A stretch of DNA of 64,000 nt from positions 2,523,001 to 2,587,000 of the forward strand of contig NZ_CP067134.1 in the NCBI RefSeq assembly GCF_028553765.1. The letters are read 5' to 3'. This document shows, in pieces, positions 30,172-40,819 of this stretch. Both the position numbers and the translations under genes were made by a program. The stretch's first letter is position 1; every line of letters begins with the position of its first letter. This stretch comes from Paracoccus stylophorae (GTDB lineage: Bacteria; Pseudomonadota; Alphaproteobacteria; Rhodobacterales; Rhodobacteraceae). The notes beneath the pieces were generated by a model, which made no database searches, had not been told where the DNA came from, and saw only the letters and a program-made list of their open reading frames with translations.

Positions 30172-30330
30172 GGCCTGATTTCCCCCCTACATACGGCCCC
30201 ATGATATGCGCAGGGCGGGCACAGCGTAAACCCGGCTTTTGCCGATGCGCGCCACACCGCAGGATGTGCAAACCGTCGCCGCGACGCAGCAAATGGTGGG
30301 TTAATGTCGACCAAGGGGATCAAGGGAATC

Positions 30331-31638
30331 GTGTCTTATGACGCGATGGAAACGATTCGGAACACCAATGAATGGCTGGGCGCGACCGCCAGGGCACTGG
30401 CGTCCTATCCCGCATTCGCGCTGATCCCGCATCCCGGCATCAAGCTGATGAGCGCGTGGGGCCGTGTCACCGAACGCAGCTTTTCACGCATGGTGATCAA
30501 GCCCGACTGGGAAATCCCGCCCATCGCCGGCGAGGAAGGTCAGGACCACATCGTCCATGCCGAACCGGTCGTCCGGCGGGCTTTCGGCGATCTGGTTCAT
30601 TTCCGCGTCGCCCGCCGCGAAACCAGCCCGCGCAAGGTGCTGCTGGTCGCGCCGATGTCCGGGCATTATGCGACGCTGCTGCGCTCGACCGTGACCTCGC
30701 TGCTGCCCGATTGCGACGTCTATGTGACCGACTGGCACAATGCGCGCCACATTCCGGTCAGCGAAGGCAAGTTCGATATCGAGGATTATACCGGCTATCT
30801 GGTCGATTTCATCCGCCATCTGGGACCGGACACCAACGTCATCGCCGTCTGTCAGCCCGCGCCGCTGGCGCTGGCCGCGACCGCGATCCTGGCCGAGGAA
30901 GACCCCCGGTCGCAGCCCCGCACCCTGACCCTGATCGGCGGGCCGGTCGATCCCGACGCCGCCGCGACCGAGGTGACCGATTTCGGCAACCGCATGACCA
31001 TGGGAGAGCTGGAGCATCTGGCGATCCAGTCGGTCGGCTTCAAATATCGCGGCGCGGGCCGGATGGTGTATCCCGGTCTGGCGCAGCTGTCGTCCTTCAT
31101 CGCGATGAATTCCGAAACCCATTCGCGCGCCTTCATCGACAAGATCTTCAACGAGGCGCGCGGCACCGCCTCGGAAGGCGACCGGCACAACCGGTTCTAC
31201 GACGAATATCTGGCGGTCATGGACATGACGGCGGAATTCTATCTGTCGACCGTGGACCGCATCTTCAAGAAGCTGGAAATCGCCCAGAACCGGTTCAGCG
31301 TGAACGGCAAGCCGGTCGATATCGGCAAGATCACCGATGTCGCCATCATGACGGTCGAAGGCACGAAAGACGACATCTCGGCCCCTGGCCAGTGCGTCGC
31401 TGCTCTGGATCTGTGCACCGGCGTCCCGGCCGAGAAGAAACACCAGCATCTTGAACCCGGCGCGGGCCATTACGGCATCTTCGCCGGCAAGTCCTGGCGT
31501 CTCAACATCCGCTCGGTGGTCCTGGACTTCATCGACGAACACATGGCCGTGCCGGACTCGATCCGGCCCAAGCGCCGCCGGGCGCGCAGCGGCGGTGCAG
31601 TGGATGTCGGTGACAAGGACCGCAAGATGGGCGTCTGA
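30331..31638 (+). CDS. phaZ: Intracellular PHB depolymerase
   Basis: This ~435-residue enzyme breaks down stored PHB. It has the intracellular depolymerase fold with a Cys nucleophile in AVCQPAPLALA (about residue 174), not the Ser lipase box of secreted enzymes, and a late EPGAGHYG with the catalytic His. GTG at 30331 is preferred because AAGGGA lies just upstream and the protein then starts MSYDAMETIRN, as in relatives; an ATG at 30304 lacks such a site. The divergent layout with phaC suggests shared control by PhaR. Confidence 0.93.
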   Translation: MSYDAMETIRNTNEWLGATARALASYPAFALIPHPGIKLMSAWGRVTERSFSRMVIKPDWEIPPIAGEEGQDHIVHAEPVVRRAFGDLVHFRVARRETSPRKVLLVAPMSGHYATLLRSTVTSLLPDCDVYVTDWHNARHIPVSEGKFDIEDYTGYLVDFIRHLGPDTNVIAVCQPAPLALAATAILAEEDPRSQPRTLTLIGGPVDPDAAATEVTDFGNRMTMGELEHLAIQSVGFKYRGAGRMVYPGLAQLSSFIAMNSETHSRAFIDKIFNEARGTASEGDRHNRFYDEYLAVMDMTAEFYLSTVDRIFKKLEIAQNRFSVNGKPVDIGKITDVAIMTVEGTKDDISAPGQCVAALDLCTGVPAEKKHQHLEPGAGHYGIFAGKSWRLNIRSVVLDFIDEHMAVPDSIRPKRRRARSGGAVDVGDKDRKMGV

Positions 31639-31707
31639 CCGGGAACCGGCAACGCCCGGCCCCGGTTGTTCCTGCGAAGATCGCATCACGCGATCCGGAG
31701 GAACGAG

Positions 31708-32190
31708 ATGACTGACCTGAACGAAATGCGCGCCCGGTTCTGGGACCGGCTTGGCGACATCAATGCCGGGATGCTGGGGCTGGCGGAGGACATGCGCCTT
31801 GTCCCGATGTCGCATTACGCCGACCGCGACGAATCGGCGCTGTGGTTCATCACCGCCAAGCAGACCGAACTGGCCGAGGCCGCCGCCCAGGGCGCGCGCC
31901 CTGCCCTTCACGTCGTGTCGGACGGGGATGAGGGGCTGTATGCCCGGATCGAGGGCGAACTTGCCCTGTCGGACGACCGTGACAAGCTGGACGAGTTGTG
32001 GAACGCCGTCGCCTCAAGCTGGTTCGAGGATGGCAAGCGCGACGACGACGTGCAGCTGATGCGCTTTACCCCTTCAAGCGCCGAGATCTGGGTCACCGGC
32101 GGCAGCGTGGGTTTCCTGTATCAGATCGCAAAATCTAAGATCACCGGCGACAAGCCCGACATGGGTGAACATCTGACGATCATCTTCTAA
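31708..32190 (+). CDS. General stress protein, pyridoxamine 5'-phosphate oxidase-like fold
   Basis: This 160-residue protein has the split-barrel flavin-binding pattern of the general stress protein 26 type: MRLVPMSHYADRDESALWFI, DKLDELWNAVASSWFEDGK and a strand-rich C-terminus. GGAGGAACGAG precedes ATG at 31708. Relatives bind FMN, FAD or F420; the substrate is unknown. It stands alone after phaZ. Confidence 0.8.
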   Translation: MTDLNEMRARFWDRLGDINAGMLGLAEDMRLVPMSHYADRDESALWFITAKQTELAEAAAQGARPALHVVSDGDEGLYARIEGELALSDDRDKLDELWNAVASSWFEDGKRDDDVQLMRFTPSSAEIWVTGGSVGFLYQIAKSKITGDKPDMGEHLTIIF

Positions 32191-32252
32191 GGCGTTCGGG
32201 ATCGTCCGGCCGGCCGACTGGCCGGTCCGGACCGGTCGTGCGCGCCAAGGGA

Positions 32253-32993
32253 TCAGCCCGCCACATCCTCGATCGACCGGGTAATCAGCGACAGGCATTC
32301 CGGCGTCGAAAACCGGTGATCCGCGCCTTTCACCAGCGTAAGGCGGATATCGTCGCCCCGGGCGTGATCCAGCAGGCGCAGCGCCCAGTCCATCGGCACA
32401 TCCGCGTCCGCCGTTCCCTGCAACATGCGGACGGGGAACGGCAGGCGCAGGGGCTGGTTCATCACCAGTCGTTCACGCCCGTCTTCGATCAGGCGGCGGG
32501 TGATGACATAGGGCTGATCGTCATACTCGCTTGGCACCTCCAGCCGGCCGTGGCGCATCAGCGTGTCGCGCTGCGCCTGATCGAACCCGGCCCAATAGCC
32601 GTGTTCGGTGAAATCCGGTGCGGCGGCGACGGTCACCAGCCCGGCCACGCGCTGCGGCAGGGCGCGCGCCAGAAGCAGACCGATCCAGCCGCCCATGCTG
32701 GACCCGACCAGAACCTGCGGCCCGTCGGTCAGCGATTCCAGCACCGCGCGCGCATCCGCCGCCCAATCGCCGATGCTGCCATCCTCGAAACTGCCGCTGC
32801 TGTCGCCGTGGCCGGAATAGTCGAAGCGCAGAAAGCCGCGCCCCGTGCGCTGCGCCCAGTCCTGAAGATACATGGCCTTGGTGCCGGTCATGTCGGATTT
32901 GAACCCGCCCAGAAAGACGACCCCCGGCCCCGTGCCGGCGAGGTGGCGATAGGCGATGCGGCGTCCGTCGCCGGTGGTCAGATACTGGCTCAT
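32253..32993 (-). CDS. Alpha/beta hydrolase (ABHD10-like)
   Basis: This 246-residue hydrolase has nucleophile elbow VGSSMGGW with the catalytic Ser near residue 97, an Asp in TADADVP and a final His in KGADHRF. An early VFLGGFKSDMTGTKA oxyanion-loop segment recalls the ABHD10/palmitoyl thioesterase type. The protein is cytosolic and the substrate is unknown. It is convergent with the stress protein gene and divergent from thrS. Confidence 0.85.
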   Translation of the reverse strand: MSQYLTTGDGRRIAYRHLAGTGPGVVFLGGFKSDMTGTKAMYLQDWAQRTGRGFLRFDYSGHGDSSGSFEDGSIGDWAADARAVLESLTDGPQVLVGSSMGGWIGLLLARALPQRVAGLVTVAAAPDFTEHGYWAGFDQAQRDTLMRHGRLEVPSEYDDQPYVITRRLIEDGRERLVMNQPLRLPFPVRMLQGTADADVPMDWALRLLDHARGDDIRLTLVKGADHRFSTPECLSLITRSIEDVAG

Positions 32994-33052
32994 GCGCGGT
33001 CCCCGTTCCTTGTCCTTGAATGGCGGTCGCCCTGACAGGCGCGGCCTTATTC

Positions 33053-33081
33053 TTGACAGTTTTCGCGCCGGGGTCCATGTG
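33053..33081 (+). promoter_or_regulatory. Possible sigma-70 promoter of thrS
   Basis: A consensus -35 TTGACA lies at 33053-33058. A 17-base spacer leads to CATGTG at 33076-33081, a weak -10. It sits about 60 bases upstream of thrS. The -35 match is good; the -10 is poor, as is common in Rhodobacteraceae. Confidence 0.35.
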
Positions 33082-33142
33082 TGCCGCCGACATACCCGCA
33101 GCCGGGCGTTCCGTGGGCGCCGAACCGACGAGGAGGACGTGA

Positions 33143-35089
33143 ATGTCCCAGATTTCCCTTTCCTTTCCCGATGGCAGCTCGCGCGACTATCCCGCCGGCA
33201 TCACCGCCGCCGAGGTGGCCGAAAGCATTGCGCCCAGCCTGGCCAAGCGCGCGATCTCGGCCAATCTGGACGGGCGGCATATCGATTTGGCGTGGCCGAT
33301 CACCGACAGCGGCGCGATCACCATCAACACGATGAAGGACGATGCCGCCGCGCTGGAACTGATCCGTCATGATTTCGCCCATGTCATGGCCCGCGCCGTG
33401 CAGGAAATCTGGCCCGACGTGAAGGTGACCATCGGCCCGGTGCGCGATCAGGGGTGGTTTTACGATTTCGACCGCGACGAACCCTTCACCCCCGAGGATC
33501 TGGGCCGGATCGAGGCGAAGATGAAAGAGATCATCGCCGCCCGCGATCCCGTCCGCACCGAGATCTGGGACCGCGACCGCGCCATCGCGCATTACAAGGC
33601 GGCGAACGAACCCTTCAAGCTGGAACTGATCGACCGCATCCCCGAGGGCGAGGATGTGCGGATGTACTGGCACGGCGACTGGCAGGATCTGTGCCGCGGC
33701 CCGCATCTGCAACATACCGGGCAACTGCCCGCCGACGCGTTCCGGCTGACCCATGTCGCCGGTGCCTATTGGCTGGGCGATGCCAGCCGCCCGATGCTGC
33801 AACGCATCTACGGCGTCGCGTTCAGGAACCGCGAGGACCTGAAGGCGCATCTGACCATGCTGGAAGAGGCAGCCAAGCGCGATCACCGCAAGCTGGGCCG
33901 CGAGATGGAGCTGTTCCATTTCCAGGAAGAGGCGCCGGGGATGGTGTTCTGGCACCCCAACGGCTGGACGATCTATCGCGAGCTGGAGGCGTATATGCGC
34001 CGCCGCCAGATCGCCGGCGGCTATCGCGAGATCCGCACCCCGCAGGTCGTGGACCGCGTGCTGTGGGAAAAATCCGGCCACTGGGAGGCGTATCGCGAAC
34101 ACATGTTCCTGGTCGAGGTGGACGAGGAAGGCGCGCGCGAGAAGCGCATCAACGCGCTGAAGCCGATGAACTGCCCCTGCCACGTCCAGATCTACAACCA
34201 GGGCCTGAAATCCTATCGCGACCTGCCGCTGCGGCTGGCCGAATTCGGATCGTGCCACCGCTATGAAAGCTCGGGCTCGATGCACGGGCTGATGCGGGTG
34301 CGCGGCTTCGTGCAGGACGACGCGCATATCTTCTGCACCGAGGACCAGATCGAGGCGGAGTGCGCGCGCTTTCTGGACCTGCTCAGCTCGGTCTACGCGG
34401 ATCTGGGCTTTCAGTCCTTCGACATCAAGCTGTCCACCCGCCCCGAGGTCAGGGTCGGTTCGGACGAGGTCTGGGACAAGGCCGAAAGCGCGCTGGAAAA
34501 GGCGATCCTGAACGTCCGCAACGATTACCAGGTCGATCCGGGCGAAGGCGCGTTCTATGGTCCCAAGCTGGATTTCAAGCTGACCGACGCCATCGGCCGC
34601 GAATGGCAATGCGGCACGTTCCAGGTCGATTTCAACCTGCCCGTGCGGCTTGAGGCGGAATATATCGGCGACGACGGGGCCAAGCATCGCCCGGTCATGC
34701 TGCACCGCGCCATCCTTGGCAGTTTCGAGCGGTTCATCGGCATCCTGATCGAGAACTATGCCGGCAAGCTGCCGCTGTGGCTTGCGCCGCGACAGGTCGT
34801 CGTCGCCTCGATCGTGTCGGATGCCGACGATTACGTGCACGAGGTCGTGGACGCCCTGCGCGCCGCCGGCCTGCGCGCCGAGGCCGACACCCGCAACGAA
34901 AAGATCAACTACAAGGTCCGCGAACATTCCGTGGCCAAGGTTCCCGCGATCCTTGCCATCGGCATGAAAGAGGTAGAGAGTCGGTCCGTATCGATGCGCC
35001 GGCTGGACCAGCAGGGAAGCCGGACCTTGTCGCTGGCAGAGGCGACAGCGGTTCTGAAGGACGAGGCCACCCCGCCGGACCTGCGCTGA
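33143..35089 (+). CDS. thrS: Threonyl-tRNA synthetase
   Basis: This 648-residue class II synthetase charges tRNA-Thr. It has an N-terminal TGS domain (residues 1-62), the editing domain with [11 protein letters not shown], and the class II core with [33 protein letters not shown] and [20 protein letters not shown]. The C-terminal anticodon-binding domain begins near [19 protein letters not shown] lies before ATG 33143. The length is normal. Confidence 0.97.
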   Translation: MSQISLSFPDGSSRDYPAGITAAEVAESIAPSLAKRAISANLDGRHIDLAWPITDSGAITINTMKDDAAALELIRHDFAHVMARAVQEIWPDVKVTIGPVRDQGWFYDFDRDEPFTPEDLGRIEAKMKEIIAARDPVRTEIWDRDRAIAHYKAANEPFKLELIDRIPEGEDVRMYWHGDWQDLCRGPHLQHTGQLPADAFRLTHVAGAYWLGDASRPMLQRIYGVAFRNREDLKAHLTMLEEAAKRDHRKLGREMELFHFQEEAPGMVFWHPNGWTIYRELEAYMRRRQIAGGYREIRTPQVVDRVLWEKSGHWEAYREHMFLVEVDEEGAREKRINALKPMNCPCHVQIYNQGLKSYRDLPLRLAEFGSCHRYESSGSMHGLMRVRGFVQDDAHIFCTEDQIEAECARFLDLLSSVYADLGFQSFDIKLSTRPEVRVGSDEVWDKAESALEKAILNVRNDYQVDPGEGAFYGPKLDFKLTDAIGREWQCGTFQVDFNLPVRLEAEYIGDDGAKHRPVMLHRAILGSFERFIGILIENYAGKLPLWLAPRQVVVASIVSDADDYVHEVVDALRAAGLRAEADTRNEKINYKVREHSVAKVPAILAIGMKEVESRSVSMRRLDQQGSRTLSLAEATAVLKDEATPPDLR

Positions 35090-35298
35090 AAAGCGCCAAT
35101 GTGACGCAAGTCGGACACCTGCAGCGCAGCTTGCGGGTGTTTCCTGCTTGCGTTTCTTAACGAATCGTTCATCCTCTCATCTGCGTGAGCGAAGACTTTC
35201 TACCGCCTCCCTTCGAAGATGGGCAGCCGGAAGACCGAAAGCGGGCTGCACGGCCTGACGCAATCCTGCGTCGGGATGACTTGAAGGAGAGAACGGTT

Positions 35299-35505
35299 AT
35301 GGCGACCGGAACGGTAAAATGGTTCAACGCCACCAAAGGCTATGGCTTCATCGCGCCCGACGACGGCGGCAAGGATGTGTTCGTCCACATCTCGGCGGTC
35401 GAACGCGCCGGGCTGACCGAACTGAAGGACGATCAGAAGATCGCCTATGAATTGCAGTCGGGCCGCGACGGCCGCGCATCGGCCAGCGATCTGAAACTGC
35501 TCTGA
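35299..35505 (+). CDS. Cold-shock protein (CspA family)
   Basis: This 68-residue single cold-shock domain carries RNP1 KGYGFIAP and RNP2 VFVHISAV, which bind single-stranded RNA and DNA. ATG at 35299 follows GAAGGAGAG. The ~210-base gap upstream, after thrS, would allow a long cold-responsive 5' leader as in other csp genes, but no defined element was identified. Confidence 0.93.
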   Translation: MATGTVKWFNATKGYGFIAPDDGGKDVFVHISAVERAGLTELKDDQKIAYELQSGRDGRASASDLKLL

Positions 35506-35525
35506 TCCGGCGACGGATCCGGCGA

Positions 35526-35551
35526 AACGGCCCGCCCGCGCGGGCCGTTTT
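35526..35551 (+). terminator. Intrinsic terminator of the cold-shock gene
   Basis: ACGGCCCG (35527-35534) and CGGGCCGT (35541-35548) form an 8-bp stem with a 6-base loop, followed by TTTT, 20 bases after the stop codon. Confidence 0.85.
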
Positions 35552-35680
35552 CCATTGCCGCGGCGGCGTTCGCGGTCTGGCGCAACGCCGATCGCCGTCG
35601 TAAGGGGGCGCGGCAACCCCGGTCCCCAAGCCCATGAACAAGAAGAGCGCCGTCCGACAGCCGGCGCCGGAGCGTTACCG

Positions 35681-37147
35681 ATGAACATGGCCGAATACAT
35701 CCTGCGCGCGGGCATGGCCCACCCGGACAAGCTGGCGCTGTCGGTCGTCGGGCCGACAGGCGCGGAACGATGGTCCTATGCGCGACTGATCGGCGCGATG
35801 CGCGGCACGGCGACGGGCCTGCTGCGCGCGGGGCTGAAGCCCGGCGACCGGCTGCTGATGCGGTTGGGAAACACGCCCGGCTTTCCCATCGTCTATCTGG
35901 GCGCGATCGCCGCCGGCATCGTGCCGGTGCCGACCTCGGCCATGCTGACCGGCCGCGAAATCACCAAGATTGCGGCCGAAATCGACCCCGCGATGGTGAT
36001 CGCCGGGGCGGGCGTCGCGCTGCCCGATCATCCGGCCCCGGTTCTTGCCGAAGCCGCGCTGTCCGGTTTTGCCGATCTGCCGCCGGCGCCGTTCGCGCCG
36101 GGCGATCCCGACCGGCTGGCCTATATCATCTACACCTCGGGCAGTTCCGGCCAGCCGCGTGCGGTCATGCACGCCCATCGCGCCATTCTGGCGCGGCGGA
36201 TGATGTTCGACGGCTGGTATGGGCTGCGCGACAGCGACCGGATGATGCATGCCGGCGCGTTCAACTGGACCTTCACCCTGGGCACCGGGCTGCTGGACCC
36301 CTGGACGGTCGGCGCCACCGCGCTGATCCCGGCCGAGGGCACGGCGCTGGAACAGATCCCGCTGCTGGCGTCGCGCCACGGGGCGACGATCCTTGCCGGC
36401 GCGCCGGGCATCTTCCGGCGCATACTGCGGTCGGACTGGCCGCCCATCCCCAGCCTGCGCCACGCGCTGGCCGCCGGCGAAAGGCTGGACCCGTCGCTGC
36501 GGGCCGACTGGCAGGCGCGGACCGGAACCGACCTGCACGAGGCGATGGGCGCGTCCGAGTTGTCCACCTTCATCTCGGGCAGTCCCGACCGCCCTGCCCC
36601 GCCGGGAACGGCGGGCTTTCCCCAGCCCGGCCGGCATGTCGCGATCCTGTCGCCGGATGGCACGCCTGTCGCCGACGGCCAGCCGGGGGCGCTGGCGGTG
36701 CGGGCCGACGATCCGGGGCTGTTTCTGGGCTATCTGGACCAGCCGGCCGACACGGCCGCGCGGTTTCGCGGCAACTGGTTCATGACCGGCGATCAGGCCC
36801 GGATCGGCGATGATGGCGCGGTGACGCTGCTTGGCCGCGCCGACGACATCATGAATGCCGGCGGCTTCCGCGTCGCCCCGTCCGAGATCGAGGAGGTTCT
36901 TGCCAGCCACCCCGACGCCGGCGATGTCGCCGTGACCGAGCTTGCAGTGGGGGCCGGCAGCAGCATCATCGCCGCGTTCTGGACCGGCAGCGCCGATGCG
37001 GCGGCGTTGCAAGAACTGGCCCGATCCGCGCTGGCGCGATACAAGCAGCCGCGCGAATTCATCCCGCTGCCGGCCCTGCCGCGCACCCCCACGGGCAAGA
37101 TCAATCGCCGCGCGCTGCGCGAAACCCATCGCAAGGACCGGCCATGA
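35681..37147 (+). CDS. Acyl-CoA ligase (class I adenylate-forming enzyme)
   Basis: This 488-residue enzyme activates a carboxylic acid with ATP and joins it to CoA. Visible motifs are the P-loop YTSGSSGQPRAVMHAHR, the hinge region GRADDIMNAGGFRVAPSEIE and the catalytic Lys in PTGKINRR near the end. The acid is not predictable; a medium-chain or aromatic acid is possible. ATG at 35681 starts MNMAEYILRAGM. The stop overlaps the DsbA-like start as ATGA. Confidence 0.85.
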   Translation: MNMAEYILRAGMAHPDKLALSVVGPTGAERWSYARLIGAMRGTATGLLRAGLKPGDRLLMRLGNTPGFPIVYLGAIAAGIVPVPTSAMLTGREITKIAAEIDPAMVIAGAGVALPDHPAPVLAEAALSGFADLPPAPFAPGDPDRLAYIIYTSGSSGQPRAVMHAHRAILARRMMFDGWYGLRDSDRMMHAGAFNWTFTLGTGLLDPWTVGATALIPAEGTALEQIPLLASRHGATILAGAPGIFRRILRSDWPPIPSLRHALAAGERLDPSLRADWQARTGTDLHEAMGASELSTFISGSPDRPAPPGTAGFPQPGRHVAILSPDGTPVADGQPGALAVRADDPGLFLGYLDQPADTAARFRGNWFMTGDQARIGDDGAVTLLGRADDIMNAGGFRVAPSEIEEVLASHPDAGDVAVTELAVGAGSSIIAAFWTGSADAAALQELARSALARYKQPREFIPLPALPRTPTGKINRRALRETHRKDRP

Positions 37148-37776
37148 TCGCGCTGGACATCTTTTCCGATCCGGTCTGCCCCTGGTGCCTGATCGGCAAG
37201 CTGGAACTGGACCGCGCGCTGGAAAGCAGGCCGGACCATCCGTTCCGGATCGTCTGGCACCCGTTCCGCCTGAACCCGCAGATGCCGCCCGAGGGCATGG
37301 ACCGGCTGGAATATCTGCGCCTGAAGCCCGGCGCGGCCGAGGCCGCGCGCGCGGTGGTCGATCGCGCCGCCGCCATGGGGCTGGACCTGCACCTGCCCGC
37401 GCGCCAGCCCGACACGACCGACGCGCATCGGCTGATGCATTGGGCGGGGCTGGAAGGCGCGCAGTCGCGGGTCATGTCGGGATTGCTGCGCGCCCATTGG
37501 CAAGAGGCGCGCGATATCGGCGACAGCGCGGAACTGGCTGCCATTGCCGGGCAAGCCGGGCTGGACGCCGCCATGATCGCACATCTGCTGGAGGGCGACG
37601 CCGACCGCGACGAGATCGCCCGGCGCGAAGAACACGCCCGCAAGCGCGGCATTCAATCGGTGCCGACCTTCATCGTGGCCGACACCCATGCCGTGAACGG
37701 CGCCCAGCCCGCCAGCCTGTGGCAGCAGGTGATCGACGAAATCGCCGGAACGGCAGGGGCCGCGGGCGAGGGATAA
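37144..37776 (+). CDS. DsbA-family oxidoreductase (FrnE-like)
   Basis: This 210-residue protein has the N-terminal SDPVCPWCLIG with a CPWC redox motif, the helical insertion of the DsbA fold and cis-Pro segment SVPTFIVA. No signal peptide is present, so it acts in the cytoplasm like FrnE and 2-hydroxychromene-2-carboxylate isomerase relatives. It is translationally coupled to the acyl-CoA ligase. Confidence 0.88.
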   Translation: MIALDIFSDPVCPWCLIGKLELDRALESRPDHPFRIVWHPFRLNPQMPPEGMDRLEYLRLKPGAAEAARAVVDRAAAMGLDLHLPARQPDTTDAHRLMHWAGLEGAQSRVMSGLLRAHWQEARDIGDSAELAAIAGQAGLDAAMIAHLLEGDADRDEIARREEHARKRGIQSVPTFIVADTHAVNGAQPASLWQQVIDEIAGTAGAAGEG

Positions 37777-37837
37777 GCAGACTTGCACGCCGTGCAACGT
37801 CACGCTAAGGGCAGGGCCTGACCGAAAGGTGCCCCCG

Positions 37838-39058
37838 ATGTCCCAGGCCATACCGTCGTCGGCAACGCCGCTGAGGCGGCTGCCGATGCCCGAATTCATC
37901 GCGATGCTGGCCTTCCTGTTCGCCACCATCGCCTTTTCCATCGACGCGATGCTGCCCGCGCTGCCGGCCATCGCCGCCGAACTGACGCCCGACAATGCCA
38001 ACGTGGCGCAGCTGATCCTGACCGCGTTCGTGGCCGGCATGGGCGCGGGAACACTGTTTGCGGGCCCGATCTCGGACGCGATCGGCCGCAAGCCCGCGAT
38101 CACCATCGGCTTCGGGATCTATGCCGCCGCGACCATCGCCGCGATCTTCGCCGACTCGATCGAGATGCTGCTGATCGCCCGCTTCGTGCAGGGGCTTGGC
38201 GCGGCGGGCCCCCGCATCGTCGGTCTGGCTCTGGTCCGCGACCTTTACGCGGGCCGAGAGATGGCGCGGATCACCAGCTTCGTGATGATGGTGTTCATCA
38301 TCGTTCCGGCGCTGGCCCCCTCGATCGGGGCGGGGATGATCTGGCTGGCGGGCTGGCACGGCGTCTTCATCGGCTTTCTGATCTTTGCGCTGATCGGGTC
38401 AAGCTGGCTGAACCTGCGCCAGGCCGAGACCCTGCCGCGCGAACGCCGCCGCCCCTTGCGGCCCGGACCGCTGCGCGAGGCCGCGCGCGAGGTTCTGGGC
38501 AACCGCCACGTGATGCTGTGCACGCTGATCCTGACGCTTGGCTTCGGGCAGATGTTCGGGCTGCTGTCCTCGGCCCAGCAACTGTTCGGCGAGGCTTACG
38601 GCAAGGGTGATGCGTTCCCGGCCTGGTTCGCCGCCATGGCGCTGCTGTCGGGGACAGGCACGATCCTGAACGCGGCCTTCGTGACCCGCTTCGGGATGCG
38701 GCGGATCGCGAAATGGGCCTATATCATGCAGACCTGCGTCAGCGCGACGATGCTGATCCTGGTCGCGGGCGATCTTCTGCCGCCCGCACTGCATTTTCCG
38801 GCCTTCTTCCTGTGGTGCGTCAGCGTCTTCTTCATGGCCGGCGTCACATTCGGCAACCTGAACGCGCTGGCGCTGCAATATATGGGTCATATCGCGGGGA
38901 TGGCGGCCTCGATCGTCGCCGCGATCTCGACCGTGCTGGCCACGCTGATCGCCGCGCCGGTCGGGCTGCTGTATGACGGCACGGCCATTCCGGTCATCGC
39001 CGCCACACTGATCTGTTCAGGTCTTGCCTGGTTCCTGATGCGGTTCCTGACCGATTAG
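37838..39058 (+). CDS. MFS drug-resistance transporter, Bcr/CflA type
   Basis: This 406-residue membrane protein has about 12 hydrophobic segments. The loop after TM2 reads GPISDAIGRKPA, the conserved MFS motif A, and RFVQGLGAAGPRIVGLALVRD is typical of Bcr/CflA exporters. ATG at 37838 follows AAAGG; a GTG nine bases earlier is also in frame. The substrate is unknown. It is convergent with guaB. Confidence 0.9.
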   Translation: MSQAIPSSATPLRRLPMPEFIAMLAFLFATIAFSIDAMLPALPAIAAELTPDNANVAQLILTAFVAGMGAGTLFAGPISDAIGRKPAITIGFGIYAAATIAAIFADSIEMLLIARFVQGLGAAGPRIVGLALVRDLYAGREMARITSFVMMVFIIVPALAPSIGAGMIWLAGWHGVFIGFLIFALIGSSWLNLRQAETLPRERRRPLRPGPLREAAREVLGNRHVMLCTLILTLGFGQMFGLLSSAQQLFGEAYGKGDAFPAWFAAMALLSGTGTILNAAFVTRFGMRRIAKWAYIMQTCVSATMLILVAGDLLPPALHFPAFFLWCVSVFFMAGVTFGNLNALALQYMGHIAGMAASIVAAISTVLATLIAAPVGLLYDGTAIPVIAATLICSGLAWFLMRFLTD

Positions 39059-39091
39059 GCGGCCGCGCCGGGGCCTGCCGGTGCCGCCGCG

Positions 39092-40582
<1,491 letters not shown>

Positions 40583-40620
40583 TCACGAGGTCGCGGAATT
40601 GTCCAGCCCCCACCGCCCCG

Positions 40621-40660
40621 GCGGCACGGCGGCACGGCGGCACGGCGGCACGGCGGCACG
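40621..40660. repeat. Five tandem copies of the octamer GCGGCACG
   Basis: The octamer GCGGCACG is repeated exactly five times in the 279-base divergent region between guaB and the FadL-like gene. Shorter related pieces (GGTGCCGCAAGG, CCGTGCCGCAACC) follow at 40700-40740. Such perfect microsatellites can change copy number by slippage and shift promoter spacing. Confidence 0.9.
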
Positions 40661-40819
40661 GATCGGGTCCGCCGGCCGGGACGCCGTTGCGCCAATGCCA
40701 CGGTGCCGCAAGGTCACGGGCCGAAACCGTGCCGCAACCGCAACGCGATAATTGATTCGCAACCGACTCGCGCTAGTGTGATCGCAAGGCCACACGGCCG
40801 ACAGAGGGAGGTTCTGGAC

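Noticed and set aside
35634..35684. 16-codon frame ending in an ATGA overlap with the acyl-CoA ligase start
   Set aside because: No ribosome-binding site and no run of regulatory codons; probably chance.
40621..40660. CRISPR-like or coding repeat
   Set aside because: The unit is 8 bases without spacers and lies in a gene-free divergent promoter region.
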